Shown here: one piece after another, positions 1 through 7,959 of the stretch
Numbering within the stretch: position 1 is the stretch's first letter
Layout of the letters: each line of letters starts with the position of its first letter
Assembly: GCF_002127265.1 (NCBI RefSeq)
Contig: NZ_NFUU01000001.1
Coordinates: forward strand, 930,001-994,000
Length of the DNA stretch: 64,000 nt
Reading direction: 5' to 3'
DNA from: Hydrogenophaga sp. IBVHS1
Lineage (GTDB): Bacteria; Pseudomonadota; Gammaproteobacteria; Burkholderiales; Burkholderiaceae_C
The notes under the pieces: model-generated
What the model saw: the letters and a program-made list of their open reading frames with translations, nothing else
Told to the model about the DNA's origin: nothing
Database searches by the model: none
Made by a program: the position numbers and the translations under genes

Positions 1-1400
1 CCTTCCGGCGTTTTCACCGGGAACACCGCCACGTTGGCCACGGCGTCGAAACGCGCAATCACCTGTTCGACCTCGTAGGCCGAGATGTTCTCGCCGCGGC
101 GGCGGATGCAGTCTTTTTTTCGATCGACAAACCAGAAGTAGCCGTCGGCGTCGCAGCGCACCCGGTCGCCGGTGTGGAACCACTGGTTGCGGTGTGCGGC
201 CAGGGTGGCCTCGGGCATCTTGTAGTAGCCGGTGGTGGCGCGCCATGGTTCGTGTGAGCGGATCACGAGCTCGCCCACTTCATCGGGTGCGCACTCGAAG
301 TCGTCGTCGTCCACCACGCGCAGTTCAAAATCGCGACGCGCCTTGCCGATGGAGCCGAGCTTGCTGGCGGGCGCACCCGGCACGAAGGCGCTTACCGTGC
401 CGAAATCGGACAGACCGTAGTTGCTCATGGCCTTGAGGTCGAAGCGTTTTTCGAACTCAGGAATGAAGCCGGGCATCGGCGACATGCTCACCAGCCGAAG
501 ACGGTTGTCGGTGTCGTCGGGCCGGGGCGGCTGGCTCCAGAGGAAGTTGGACATGGCGCCCAGGAAGTTGGTGATGGTCGCGCCCGATCGGCGGATTTCG
601 TCCATGAAGCGCGAGGCCGAAAAGCGCTGCGAGATCACCACCGAGCCACCGCAGACCAGCGCCGCGCAGAAGGCGGCGAGCAGGGCGTTGTTGTGGAACA
701 GCGGCAGGCAGATGTAGAACACGTCGGACTCGCGGTAGCCTTGCGCCTCGGCCGCGCTGGTGCCGTAGGTGAGGGCAGCAGCGTGCGGCAGCATGCTGGC
801 CTTGGAAGGGCCGGTGGTGCCGCTGGTGAAGGCCAGCATGAGCAAATCAGAGCACTTCACCTCGGCCTTCGGCTCCTGCGTGGAAGCGGCGGCGAGCAGC
901 GTGGCGAGGTCGTGTGCCGGTTTGGGCAGGGCGAGGCTTTCTTTGGCAGAGGGCGCGCCATCCGCGCCGAGCACCACCACGCTGCGCACCAGGTCGAGTT
1001 GCGGCAGCACCTCGGCGAGGCGCGGCGCCAGGACCTCGTCAACGATCACCAGCGACGCATCGCCATGGCTCAGGTAGTAGCGCAGCAGATCGCCGCGCGC
1101 GGCGGTGTTCACCGGCACCGACACCGCGCCGAGTTTGCCCAGGCCGAGAAAAAGCGCCAGGTGCTCGCCCGAATTGCCCAGCATCAGACCCACATGCTGG
1201 CCCTTCTGAACGCCCAGGCCGCGCAGCACCTGCGCAGCGCGGCTGGCGAAATCGTCAAGCTCGGCGTAGGTCCACTGCCGGCCGGTCCAGAGCTCGGTCA
1301 GGAAGGTCTTGCTGCCAAAACGCTCGCGCTGCTTTCGCAGCACCTGGCCGATGGTGAGCTCGCGAAGGGAGAAGTTGTTGCGCTGGTAGGTGTCGGTCAT
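1..1400 (-). CDS. AMP-dependent acyl-CoA ligase (3' end beyond window)
   Basis: The reverse strand reads as an ANL-superfamily adenylating enzyme from an ATG at 1400, beginning MTDTYQRNNFSLREL and open at the window edge after about 466 codons. The P-loop-like AMP-binding motif LAFTSGTTGPSKAS lies near residue 200. The acyl-adenylate signature (NYGLSDFGTVSAF) and the late motif TGDRVRCDADGYFWFVDRKKD, with the conserved aspartate and arginine, are also present. Such enzymes activate a carboxylic acid to its CoA thioester through an acyl-AMP; this one would prime the substrate of the surrounding catabolic genes. It is the last visible gene of an operon starting at 5062. The substrate cannot be told from sequence, and the C-terminal lid domain is mostly missing from the window. 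Confidence 0.93.
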   Translation of the reverse strand, partial: MTDTYQRNNFSLRELTIGQVLRKQRERFGSKTFLTELWTGRQWTYAELDDFASRAAQVLRGLGVQKGQHVGLMLGNSGEHLALFLGLGKLGAVSVPVNTAARGDLLRYYLSHGDASLVIVDEVLAPRLAEVLPQLDLVRSVVVLGADGAPSAKESLALPKPAHDLATLLAAASTQEPKAEVKCSDLLMLAFTSGTTGPSKASMLPHAAALTYGTSAAEAQGYRESDVFYICLPLFHNNALLAAFCAALVCGGSVVISQRFSASRFMDEIRRSGATITNFLGAMSNFLWSQPPRPDDTDNRLRLVSMSPMPGFIPEFEKRFDLKAMSNYGLSDFGTVSAFVPGAPASKLGSIGKARRDFELRVVDDDDFECAPDEVGELVIRSHEPWRATTGYYKMPEATLAAHRNQWFHTGDRVRCDADGYFWFVDRKKDCIRRRGENISAYEVEQVIARFDAVANVAVFPVKTPE

Positions 1401-1421
1401 GGCGTGGAGGCAGGGCATGAA

Positions 1422-2174
1422 TCAGGGCATGAAGGTGCCACCGTTGACGTCGAAGACGGCGCCGGTGATGAAAGAAGATCCGTCGCCGGCGAGAAAGCTC
1501 ACCACCGAGGCGATTTCTCCGGGGTCGCCGTAGCGGCCCAGCGGGACGCTGCGCGCAAAGGCGGCGCGCACTTCGGGCGAGGAGCCGGCGGTCATGGCGC
1601 TTTCGATGGGACCTGGCGCCACGCAGTTGGCGGTGATGCCGTCGGGCGCGCCTTCGAGCGCGGCGATGCGGGTGAATCCGATCTGCCCGGCCTTGGTGGC
1701 GGCGTAGTGGGCACTGGCCACCGGCGAGGCGGTGCGGCCCCCGCGGGAAGAGATGTTGATGATCCGCCCCCAGCGGTGCCGGCGCATCAGCGGCATCACA
1801 CGCTGGCAGAACACGAACGACGCGGTCAGGTTGATGGCGATCACCTCCTGCCACTGCGCCATCGGGATCTGTTCGATGAGGAACTTGCCGCCCTCGCGCT
1901 TGGGGTGCACGCCGGCGTTGTTCACCAGCACATCGCAGCGGCCATACCGCGCCTCCACGTCGGCCACTGCCGTGTGGATCGCGGCTTCGTCGGACACATC
2001 GCAGACGATGGCGTGCGTGTGGCCCTGCAGGCTGGCAGCGATGTCGGTGATGTTCGGCGAGCGGTCGAGCAGCACGGTGATGAGCCCGTCTTTGGCGAAC
2101 TGGGTGGCGATGGCCAGGCCAATGCCACTGGCGGCGCCGGTGACGAGGGCCACGCGCGCTGGAGCGGGGCTCAT
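1422..2174 (-). CDS. SDR family oxidoreductase
   Basis: A 250-residue classical short-chain dehydrogenase. The N-terminal NAD(P) motif is VTGAASGIGLA (residues 11-21), the structural motif NNAG follows, and the catalytic Ser plus YAATK (Tyr-x3-Lys) lies near residue 160. The C-terminus (GAVFDVNGGTFMP) is typical of FabG-like members. It would oxidise a hydroxyl or reduce a ketone in the pathway, probably on a CoA thioester or free alicyclic intermediate. Its start overlaps the stop of the upstream amidohydrolase by 4 bases, so the two are translationally coupled. It resembles the second SDR in this operon (3255-4016), which suggests paralogues acting on successive or stereoisomeric alcohols. 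Confidence 0.93.
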   Translation of the reverse strand: MSPAPARVALVTGAASGIGLAIATQFAKDGLITVLLDRSPNITDIAASLQGHTHAIVCDVSDEAAIHTAVADVEARYGRCDVLVNNAGVHPKREGGKFLIEQIPMAQWQEVIAINLTASFVFCQRVMPLMRRHRWGRIINISSRGGRTASPVASAHYAATKAGQIGFTRIAALEGAPDGITANCVAPGPIESAMTAGSSPEVRAAFARSVPLGRYGDPGEIASVVSFLAGDGSSFITGAVFDVNGGTFMP

Positions 2175-3250
2175 GCGGCCTCCGGTGCGGCCTGCGCCAG
2201 CTCAGCGGGCAGGTGGTAGGCGCGCACCGCGCTGCCGGCAAACAGATCGGCCTTCTCCGACTCCGTGAAACCCTGCGCCAGTCGCTTGAAGGTGTTCCAC
2301 AGCACGCGGTAGCTGCAGCACGATTTGTCGACCGGGAAATTGCTCTCGAACATGGCGCGCGAGGTACCGAAGGCTTCGATGCAGGTGTGCACGTAGGGGC
2401 CCCAGGCCTCGGCGAGTTCTTCCGAAGTGGGTGGCAGGTCGCGGTCGTGAAAGTCGAAGCCGCCCAGGCGCATGCCGATGCCGCCAAGCTTGACGGTGAC
2501 GTTGGGCCTTTCGGCCAGCGCAACGATCGAGGCTTTCCACGTCTTGAATACTTCGTCCTGCTTTCCTGCATAGGGCCCGAGGCCGGCGCGGCCACCCAGG
2601 TGATTGAGCACCACGGGTGTGTGCGGGTTGGCATCGACCAGCTCAATGAGTTGCGGCAACTGCGGGTGGTAGACCCAGGCGTCGAACGACAGGCCCAGGC
2701 GCCCGAGCACCGCGTGTCCTTCGCGGAACGCCGGGTTCAGCAGCAGGTCGTGTGGCGGAGGGCGCAGCAGGGTGCTCACCTCGGGGCTGGCATCCCACGC
2801 GGCCATGTGGCGGATGCCACGAAAGCGGTCGGGCGCTCGCTCCATGCAGGCGCGCAACACGTCTTCGGCGAAGGCGCCCAAGGTGAGGTCCACCTTGCCG
2901 ACGATGCCGGCGGCCACGCGCACCGGGCCATACACACCGCTGGCGCTCATGGCGGCAATGCCGTTGACGAACTCGACCTCGCCCACGCAGGCGAAACGCG
3001 GGTCGCCATCGGCCCGGTACATGGAACTGCATTCGGCGAACACGGTGCCGCGCACGTGGTGACCGGTGTTCAGGTCGGCCAGGATCTCGGGCAGCAGGTA
3101 GCGGTGGCGCGGTCGGTCCCACAGGTGGTGGTGTGGGTCGACGATGGGCCGGCCGGCGTCGAGCACCGGCTCGTCTCGCAGCGCCAGCCAGGCGTCGTCG
3201 ATGAAATGGTGGGGCGGGGCGCCGCGGCGTCTGGCGTTGTCGTTGCTCAT
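2171..3250 (-). CDS. TIM-barrel amidohydrolase (COG3618 type)
   Basis: A 359-residue metal-dependent hydrolase of the amidohydrolase-2 superfamily. The HxH-type metal motif appears as VDPHHHLWD close to the N-terminus, with further histidines in the VLNHLGG segment and a late acidic motif in ESNFPVDKS. Family members hydrolyse lactones or C-C/C-N bonds (for example pyrone-dicarboxylate lactonase), so a ring-opening or lactonase step is plausible. The ATG at 3250 was chosen because it follows the upstream stop by a few bases; an earlier in-frame start at 3274 would run into the upstream SDR. It lies between two SDR genes in the same operon. Confidence 0.9.
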   Translation of the reverse strand: MSNDNARRRGAPPHHFIDDAWLALRDEPVLDAGRPIVDPHHHLWDRPRHRYLLPEILADLNTGHHVRGTVFAECSSMYRADGDPRFACVGEVEFVNGIAAMSASGVYGPVRVAAGIVGKVDLTLGAFAEDVLRACMERAPDRFRGIRHMAAWDASPEVSTLLRPPPHDLLLNPAFREGHAVLGRLGLSFDAWVYHPQLPQLIELVDANPHTPVVLNHLGGRAGLGPYAGKQDEVFKTWKASIVALAERPNVTVKLGGIGMRLGGFDFHDRDLPPTSEELAEAWGPYVHTCIEAFGTSRAMFESNFPVDKSCCSYRVLWNTFKRLAQGFTESEKADLFAGSAVRAYHLPAELAQAAPEAA

Positions 3251-3254
3251 GGGT

Positions 3255-4016
3255 TCAGCACATGAAGGTGCCACCGTTGACGTCGATGACCGTGCCGGTG
3301 AGGTAACCGGAATCTTCCGAGGCCAGAAACTGCACCACGTGCCCGATCTCGTCGGGCGTGCCGATGCGGCCCACCGGGATGCGGCCCACCAGCATGGCGC
3401 GCTGTTCCGCGCTGCCCTGGTCGGTCATGGGCGAGACGATGCGGCCCGGCGCAATGCAGTTGGCGGTGATGCCGTCGGCCGCGACCTCGGCCGCGATCAC
3501 GCGCGTCATGCCGATCATGCCGGCCTTGGCGGCGGCGTAGTGAATGCCCGCGGTGTCCACCAGCGTGCGGCCCGCGCGCGAAGACATGTTGATGATGCGG
3601 CCCCAGCGGTGGCGCTTCATGAGGGGCGCGACCTCGCGGCACAGCACGAACGCCGAGGTGAGGTTCACACCTATCACCTCGTTCCACTGCGCCGTGGTCA
3701 TCTTCATGAAGCTGTTGCGCTCGCCATTCACCTTGGGGTGAATGCCGGCGTTGTTCACCAGCACATCGAAGCGGCCATGCTGCGCGTCGATATAGGCCAC
3801 CATCTTCCTCACCGCCGCTTCGTCGGCTACGTCCAGCACCACGGCCTGCACCTTCAGGCCCTCGGCGCGCAATGCAGCAGCGGCCTCGTTCACCTTGCCG
3901 TCGCGGTCGATGGCAATCACCTGGTAGCCCGCGCGAGCCAGTCGCTCTGCAATGCCCAGGCCGATGCCGCCCCCGGCGCCGGTGACAGCTGCCACGCGTT
4001 CCTTGATGTCCGTCAC
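3255..4016 (-). CDS. SDR family oxidoreductase
   Basis: A 253-residue short-chain dehydrogenase with cofactor motif VTGAGGGIGLG, NNAG, and the catalytic YAAAK after a Ser-rich strand (NMSSRAG). The GTG at 4014-4016 is preferred because GAGGAG sits about eight bases before it on the coding strand; an ATG ten codons upstream (4046) has no such site and would overlap the preceding gene's stop. The closing VIDVNGGTFMC closely matches that of the SDR at 1422, so the two are paralogues. It probably acts as an NAD(P)-dependent alcohol dehydrogenase or ketoreductase in the operon's pathway. Confidence 0.92.
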   Translation of the reverse strand: MTDIKERVAAVTGAGGGIGLGIAERLARAGYQVIAIDRDGKVNEAAAALRAEGLKVQAVVLDVADEAAVRKMVAYIDAQHGRFDVLVNNAGIHPKVNGERNSFMKMTTAQWNEVIGVNLTSAFVLCREVAPLMKRHRWGRIINMSSRAGRTLVDTAGIHYAAAKAGMIGMTRVIAAEVAADGITANCIAPGRIVSPMTDQGSAEQRAMLVGRIPVGRIGTPDEIGHVVQFLASEDSGYLTGTVIDVNGGTFMC

Positions 4017-4042
4017 GCTCTTCTCTCCTCGTTGTATGAATG

Positions 4043-5062
4043 TCAAACCGTGCCAACCGGCATCGGCGGGGAACCCACCAGCCCTGGCAGCCGCAATGGC
4101 GGCGCAGTGAGCAGGAATCGGCTTCGGTTGTTCTTGCGCAGCCAGGGGCCGAGTTCACTGAAGTTCCAGATCTCGCCAAAGAAGATGCCGAGCTTGAACA
4201 GGCAATGCGCATGCAGTGGCATGAAGGAATGCTTGGCGCCACCGCCGGCCGAGGCCGCGCTGTTGACGGCTTCCACGCCGAGGTTGTCGGCGCAGATGGC
4301 CACCAGGCCGCTGTCGGTAATCCAGTTCAGCAGGGCCGGGTCCTTGCCGTCGAGCACCGCGCAGGACTTCTTGAGGCGGTCGAAATCGGGCTGCTTTTTC
4401 ATGGACAGCACCAGGTCGGCCCAGCCGGTGTAGAGGCACAGAAAGTCGCCGGGTTCCACGCTGGTTTTCTGTCGGTCGAGCGCCCGCATGAGGCCGTCGT
4501 AGCCAACCACCGCAGGTGCTTCGCCATGGATGGAGGCGAGGTCCACCATCACGCCGCGCCCTTGCGCGCCAGTCTCGGCCAGGGTTTCCATGCCGAGCTT
4601 TTTCGCGAACGGCCCGCCGGGCTGGTCGGGTCCGAGCACGTGCTCACCCGCGCGCCAGCCGTTGTAGTACACGGGCTCTGCCACGCCGTCGCCATCGGCA
4701 TCGAACTCCTGCCCCCAGTGCGCCAGCGAATCCCATTGCGTGGAGTACTGCGTCCAGATCGTCACGGCGTCGTCCGAGGTGATGTCGAACAGTGAGTGGT
4801 TCTGGCAGGAGAAGCAGAAGTTGTAGCTGTACTCGCCGGTGGCGCGGCGCGTGGCCTCGATGCGTGGCGCGCGTCGGCTGGGCACCAGCTCGGCGCCACC
4901 GGGATAGTCCAGCGGCATGCTGAGCGAGAAGGCCAGTCCTTCGGTGACTTCCCGCACTGCGGCGAGCCGCCGGGCCGGGGTGATGAGGTTCATGCGGCCG
5001 ATCTGATCGTCCTCGCCGAAGTCACCCCAATTGGAGCCCTCCGGCCTGTTTTTCCATCGCAT
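4043..5062 (-). CDS. cyclase family protein (kynurenine formamidase-like fold)
   Basis: A 339-residue member of the putative cyclase family, starting MRWKNRPEGSNWG. Classical members carry the metal-binding pattern HxGTHxDxPxH. Here the matching segment reads QYSTQWDSLAH, so two metal-binding histidines are glutamines while the Asp and last His remain. This looks like a divergent subfamily with altered or absent metal binding. The usual reaction is hydrolysis of an amide or a ring, or its reverse. It is the first gene of the operon running left to position 1 and is divergent from the thiolase gene at 5186; a palindromic operator lies in the shared promoter region. Confidence 0.85.
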   Translation of the reverse strand: MRWKNRPEGSNWGDFGEDDQIGRMNLITPARRLAAVREVTEGLAFSLSMPLDYPGGAELVPSRRAPRIEATRRATGEYSYNFCFSCQNHSLFDITSDDAVTIWTQYSTQWDSLAHWGQEFDADGDGVAEPVYYNGWRAGEHVLGPDQPGGPFAKKLGMETLAETGAQGRGVMVDLASIHGEAPAVVGYDGLMRALDRQKTSVEPGDFLCLYTGWADLVLSMKKQPDFDRLKKSCAVLDGKDPALLNWITDSGLVAICADNLGVEAVNSAASAGGGAKHSFMPLHAHCLFKLGIFFGEIWNFSELGPWLRKNNRSRFLLTAPPLRLPGLVGSPPMPVGTV

Positions 5063-5101
5063 AGTTCGGTGTCTCCAAGCTGACTTTCCAGGTCGGCGGC
5101 C

Positions 5102-5130
5102 AGTATAGTTCGTATGCTAGTATTGGTCCA
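5102..5130 (-). promoter_or_regulatory. candidate sigma70 promoter of the 5062 operon
   Basis: On the reverse strand TATACT (5102-5107) matches five of six bases of the -10 consensus. TGGACC (5125-5130), 17 bases upstream, matches four of six bases of the -35 consensus. The -35 lies inside the palindromic operator at 5122-5136, so a bound regulator would block polymerase. Not experimentally supported. Confidence 0.5.
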
Positions 5131-5136
5131 TCCATT
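5122..5136. promoter_or_regulatory. GntR/FadR-type operator, site 1
   Basis: ATTGGTCCATCCATT is an imperfect 15-base palindrome close to the FadR-subfamily core TGGTNNNACCA. It sits between the divergent cyclase (5062) and thiolase (5186) genes, so one site could control both operons. Four more sites with the same spacing occur at 12626, 13704, 20837 and 20898. Confidence 0.6.
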
Positions 5137-5185
5137 TGAATGTCTAATATTTTGGCGCCTGCTGAAAGGTGCCGGGGAAACTTCG

Positions 5186-6367
5186 ATGACCGATCGATCA
5201 CTCAGGGGACGCGTTGCCATCGTCGGCATCGGAGAGACCACCTACTACAAGCACAGCCAGTCGCCCGACGCAGAGTTCAAGCTCGCGTTGAAGGCGGTGC
5301 TGGCGGCATCGAAGGACGCGGGCATTGACCCGCGCGACATCGATGGTTTTGCCTCCTATTCCAACGACCGCTCGGAGCCTTCGCGCATGTCGGCCGCGCT
5401 GGCTGCGAAGCAACTGCGTTCAACCACCATGCAGTGGGGCGGCGGCGGGGGCGGCAACTGCGGTGCCGTTGCCAACGGTGCGGCCGCCATCGCTGCGGGT
5501 CTGGCAGACTGCGTGGTCGCCTACCGCTCTCTGGCGCAGGGTCAGTTCGGCCGCTTCGGCAAGGCGCCCACCACGCCCACCATCTCCAGCGACATGGCCT
5601 ATCAGGCGCCCTATGGCGTGCTCTCGCCGGGCCAGAAGTTCGCCATGAAGGCGCGCCGCTTCATGCACGAGAACGGGGTGAAGCAAGAGGCGCTGCGCGC
5701 CATTGCCATGGCCTCCTACCACCACGCGCAATCCAACCCCCGCGCCGTGATGTACGGCAAGCCGCTGGACGAAGCGAAGTACGACAACTCGCGCTGGATC
5801 GTCGAGCCCTTTCACCTGTTCGACTGCTGCATGGAAAACGATGGTGCGGCGGCGGTGATCATGGTGCCAGCCGAGCGCGCGAAGGATTTTCCGAACCGCC
5901 CGGTGTACATCCTCGGTGCGGCCACCGGCTCGGATCACCGCGTCGGCGCCAATGCGCACAACCAGCCCAACTACGCAAGCTCGAGCTTCTCCACCGTGGC
6001 ACCCAACATGTTCCGCATGGCGGGCATGGGTCCGAAAGACGTGGGCGTGGTGCAGAGCTACGAAAACTTCACCGGCGGCGTGCTGATGGCGCTCGCCGAG
6101 CACGGCTTCTTCAAGCCTGAAGAAGCCAATGAATTCCTGCAGCTCGACAACCTGCTCGCACCGAGCGGCAAACTGCCGCTCAACACCAGCGGCGGCAACC
6201 TGGCCGAGTGCTACATGCACGGCTTCGAGCTGGTGCTGGAGGCAGTGCGACAGGTGCGCGGCACCTCGACCGCGCAGGCGCCACGCAACGACGTGGCCCT
6301 GGTGATCGGCGGGCCCATGGTCACGCCGGTGAGCAACCTTCTTCTCGGATCGGAGGCCACGCTGTGA
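5186..6367 (+). CDS. thiolase-fold protein, SCP2/Ltp2-like, partner of DUF35
   Basis: A 393-residue thiolase-superfamily protein. The ATG at 5186 follows a GGGGAAA ribosome site; an earlier in-frame start lies within the operator region. Where true thiolases carry the acyl-accepting cysteine (CxSG), this protein has a glycine run (WGGGGGGNCGAVANG, residues 84-98). The late GHP motif is replaced by AECYMHG. It is therefore unlikely to be an ordinary thiolase. Proteins of this kind that pair with a DUF35 subunit include the steroid side-chain retro-aldolase Ltp2, and the DUF35 gene follows here with a 4-base overlap. A retro-aldol or Claisen-type chain-shortening step on a CoA thioester is the inferred role. 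Confidence 0.85.
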   Translation: MTDRSLRGRVAIVGIGETTYYKHSQSPDAEFKLALKAVLAASKDAGIDPRDIDGFASYSNDRSEPSRMSAALAAKQLRSTTMQWGGGGGGNCGAVANGAAAIAAGLADCVVAYRSLAQGQFGRFGKAPTTPTISSDMAYQAPYGVLSPGQKFAMKARRFMHENGVKQEALRAIAMASYHHAQSNPRAVMYGKPLDEAKYDNSRWIVEPFHLFDCCMENDGAAAVIMVPAERAKDFPNRPVYILGAATGSDHRVGANAHNQPNYASSSFSTVAPNMFRMAGMGPKDVGVVQSYENFTGGVLMALAEHGFFKPEEANEFLQLDNLLAPSGKLPLNTSGGNLAECYMHGFELVLEAVRQVRGTSTAQAPRNDVALVIGGPMVTPVSNLLLGSEATL

Positions 6368-6822
6368 GCGCTATCACCACCAACAAATCGTATTTGCCGG
6401 CCGGTCTCCCGATCCCGGTACCCGAGGGCGACGGTCTCTCCGCGCCGTTCTGGAACGGCCTGCGCAACAACCGCGTGATGGTGCAGCACTGCAAGACCTG
6501 CGGCACCTGGCAGCACGGTCCCGAATGGATCTGCCACGGCTGCCATGCGATCGATCCCGAGTGGGACGAAGTGGCGCCGCGTGCGCGCATCTACAGCTGG
6601 GAGCGTGTCTGGCACCCGGTGCATGCCTGCCTGAACAACCATGGCCCCTACCTCGTGGTGGTGGTGGAGCTCGATGGCGCTCCGGGTGTGCGCATGTTGG
6701 GGAACCTGCTGGGTGACGCCATGGAAGAAGTGCGCATCGGCGCCGAAGTGGAGGGCGTGTTCGAGCACCATCCCCAGGCCGACCCGCCTTTTACACTGCT
6801 GCAGTGGCGTTACGCGAAATAG
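6364..6822 (+). CDS. Zn-ribbon/OB-fold DUF35 protein
   Basis: A 152-residue DUF35 protein starting at a GTG that overlaps the thiolase stop (GTGA). The rubredoxin-like zinc ribbon is seen as CKTCG and CHGCH separated by ten residues (about residues 38-55), followed by an OB-fold that normally binds the CoA moiety. DUF35 proteins act as obligate partners of thiolase-fold enzymes, as ChsH2 does for Ltp2. The tight coupling to the preceding gene supports a complex. A second thiolase/DUF35 pair lies at 19183-20795. Confidence 0.9.
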   Translation: MSAITTNKSYLPAGLPIPVPEGDGLSAPFWNGLRNNRVMVQHCKTCGTWQHGPEWICHGCHAIDPEWDEVAPRARIYSWERVWHPVHACLNNHGPYLVVVVELDGAPGVRMLGNLLGDAMEEVRIGAEVEGVFEHHPQADPPFTLLQWRYAK

Positions 6823-7955
6823 GTTCTTCCCTTCCCCTGCGGCTCATCGGCCTGCTGGTGCTGGGCCACATGGCCTTCGCCGCAGGCCGTTTCACCCTCA
6901 CCTTGCAGGCGGTGGCGCTGGACGCCTCCCCGGCCGCCATCGGTCTTGTCATGGGTCTGCTCATGGTGGTGCCCATGTTCCTCGCCGTGCAGACCGGGCG
7001 CTGGTCCGACCGCATCGGGCACACCCGGCCGGCCATGGCCGGCCTGTGCATGGCGGCAGTGGGTGCGCTGCTGGCAGCCTGGTGGCCATCCATCCCTGTG
7101 CTGTGCGTGGCCAGCGTGCTGGTGGGCTCGGGCTACATGCTGGCCCATGTGTCGGTGAACAACGCCATCGGTCAACAGGCGCCACCCGAAGGCCTCACGC
7201 GCGCGTTCTCGGTGCTGGCCATGGGCTTCTCGCTGTCGGGTGTGGCGGGGCCGCTGTTTTCGGGTGTGGCCATCGATCAACTGGGGCATTCGGCGGCGTT
7301 CCTGGGTGCGGCGGCTTGCTCGCTGGGCGCGCTCTACATTCTGGCGTCATCAAAGCCGGAGCCCGCGCCGCTTCGCCCGGCCACGCACGAAGCGTCCCAC
7401 TCGGTGGGTGACTTGCTGCGGCACCGGCCGCTGCGATCGGTGTTCGTGGTGAGCGGCCTGCTGTCCATGGGTTGGGATCTGTTTGCTTTTCTGGTTCCCC
7501 TGCATGGCGCCCGCTCCGGGCTGAGCGCCACCGCCATCGGGATGGTGATGGGCGCCTTCGGTGTCGGCACCTTCGTGGTCCGCATTTTTTTGCCGCACCT
7601 CGCGGCGGGCCTGGGCCAGTGGCGCACCTTGCGCTGGGCCATGTTCATCACCGCCGCCGGCTACCTGTTTTTTCCCATGGCGACATCGCTGCCCGTGATG
7701 TTGCTGGCGGCCTTTGCGCTGGGACTCGCCCTTGGCTGTGGGCAACCCATGGCCATGGGCCTGCTGCACGTGACCGCGCCCGCGGGCCGGGCCGGTGAGG
7801 CAGTGGGTGTGCGCTCCACCATCACCAGCGCCAGCCAGACCCTGCTGCCGCTGGTGTTCGGCGCGCTGGGCTCCGCCGTGGGCGTGGGCGTGGTGTTCTG
7901 GCTCGGCGCCGCGCTGCTGGCCGGCGGCGGTGCTTACGCAGGCCGCCACCGCTGA
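6804..7955 (+). CDS. MFS transporter
   Basis: A 383-residue major facilitator with about twelve hydrophobic segments. The loop 2-3 signature appears as GRWSDRIGHTRP, and a proline- and glycine-rich second half (VMGAFGVGTFVVRIF) follows. The GTG at 6804 overlaps the DUF35 gene by 19 bases, making it the third gene of the 5186 operon. It could import the growth substrate or export an intermediate; sequence alone does not decide. Its 3' end meets the convergent MFS gene with a four-base gap and no terminator between them. Confidence 0.88.
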   Translation: MALREIGSSLPLRLIGLLVLGHMAFAAGRFTLTLQAVALDASPAAIGLVMGLLMVVPMFLAVQTGRWSDRIGHTRPAMAGLCMAAVGALLAAWWPSIPVLCVASVLVGSGYMLAHVSVNNAIGQQAPPEGLTRAFSVLAMGFSLSGVAGPLFSGVAIDQLGHSAAFLGAAACSLGALYILASSKPEPAPLRPATHEASHSVGDLLRHRPLRSVFVVSGLLSMGWDLFAFLVPLHGARSGLSATAIGMVMGAFGVGTFVVRIFLPHLAAGLGQWRTLRWAMFITAAGYLFFPMATSLPVMLLAAFALGLALGCGQPMAMGLLHVTAPAGRAGEAVGVRSTITSASQTLLPLVFGALGSAVGVGVVFWLGAALLAGGGAYAGRHR

Positions 7956-7959
7956 CGCT

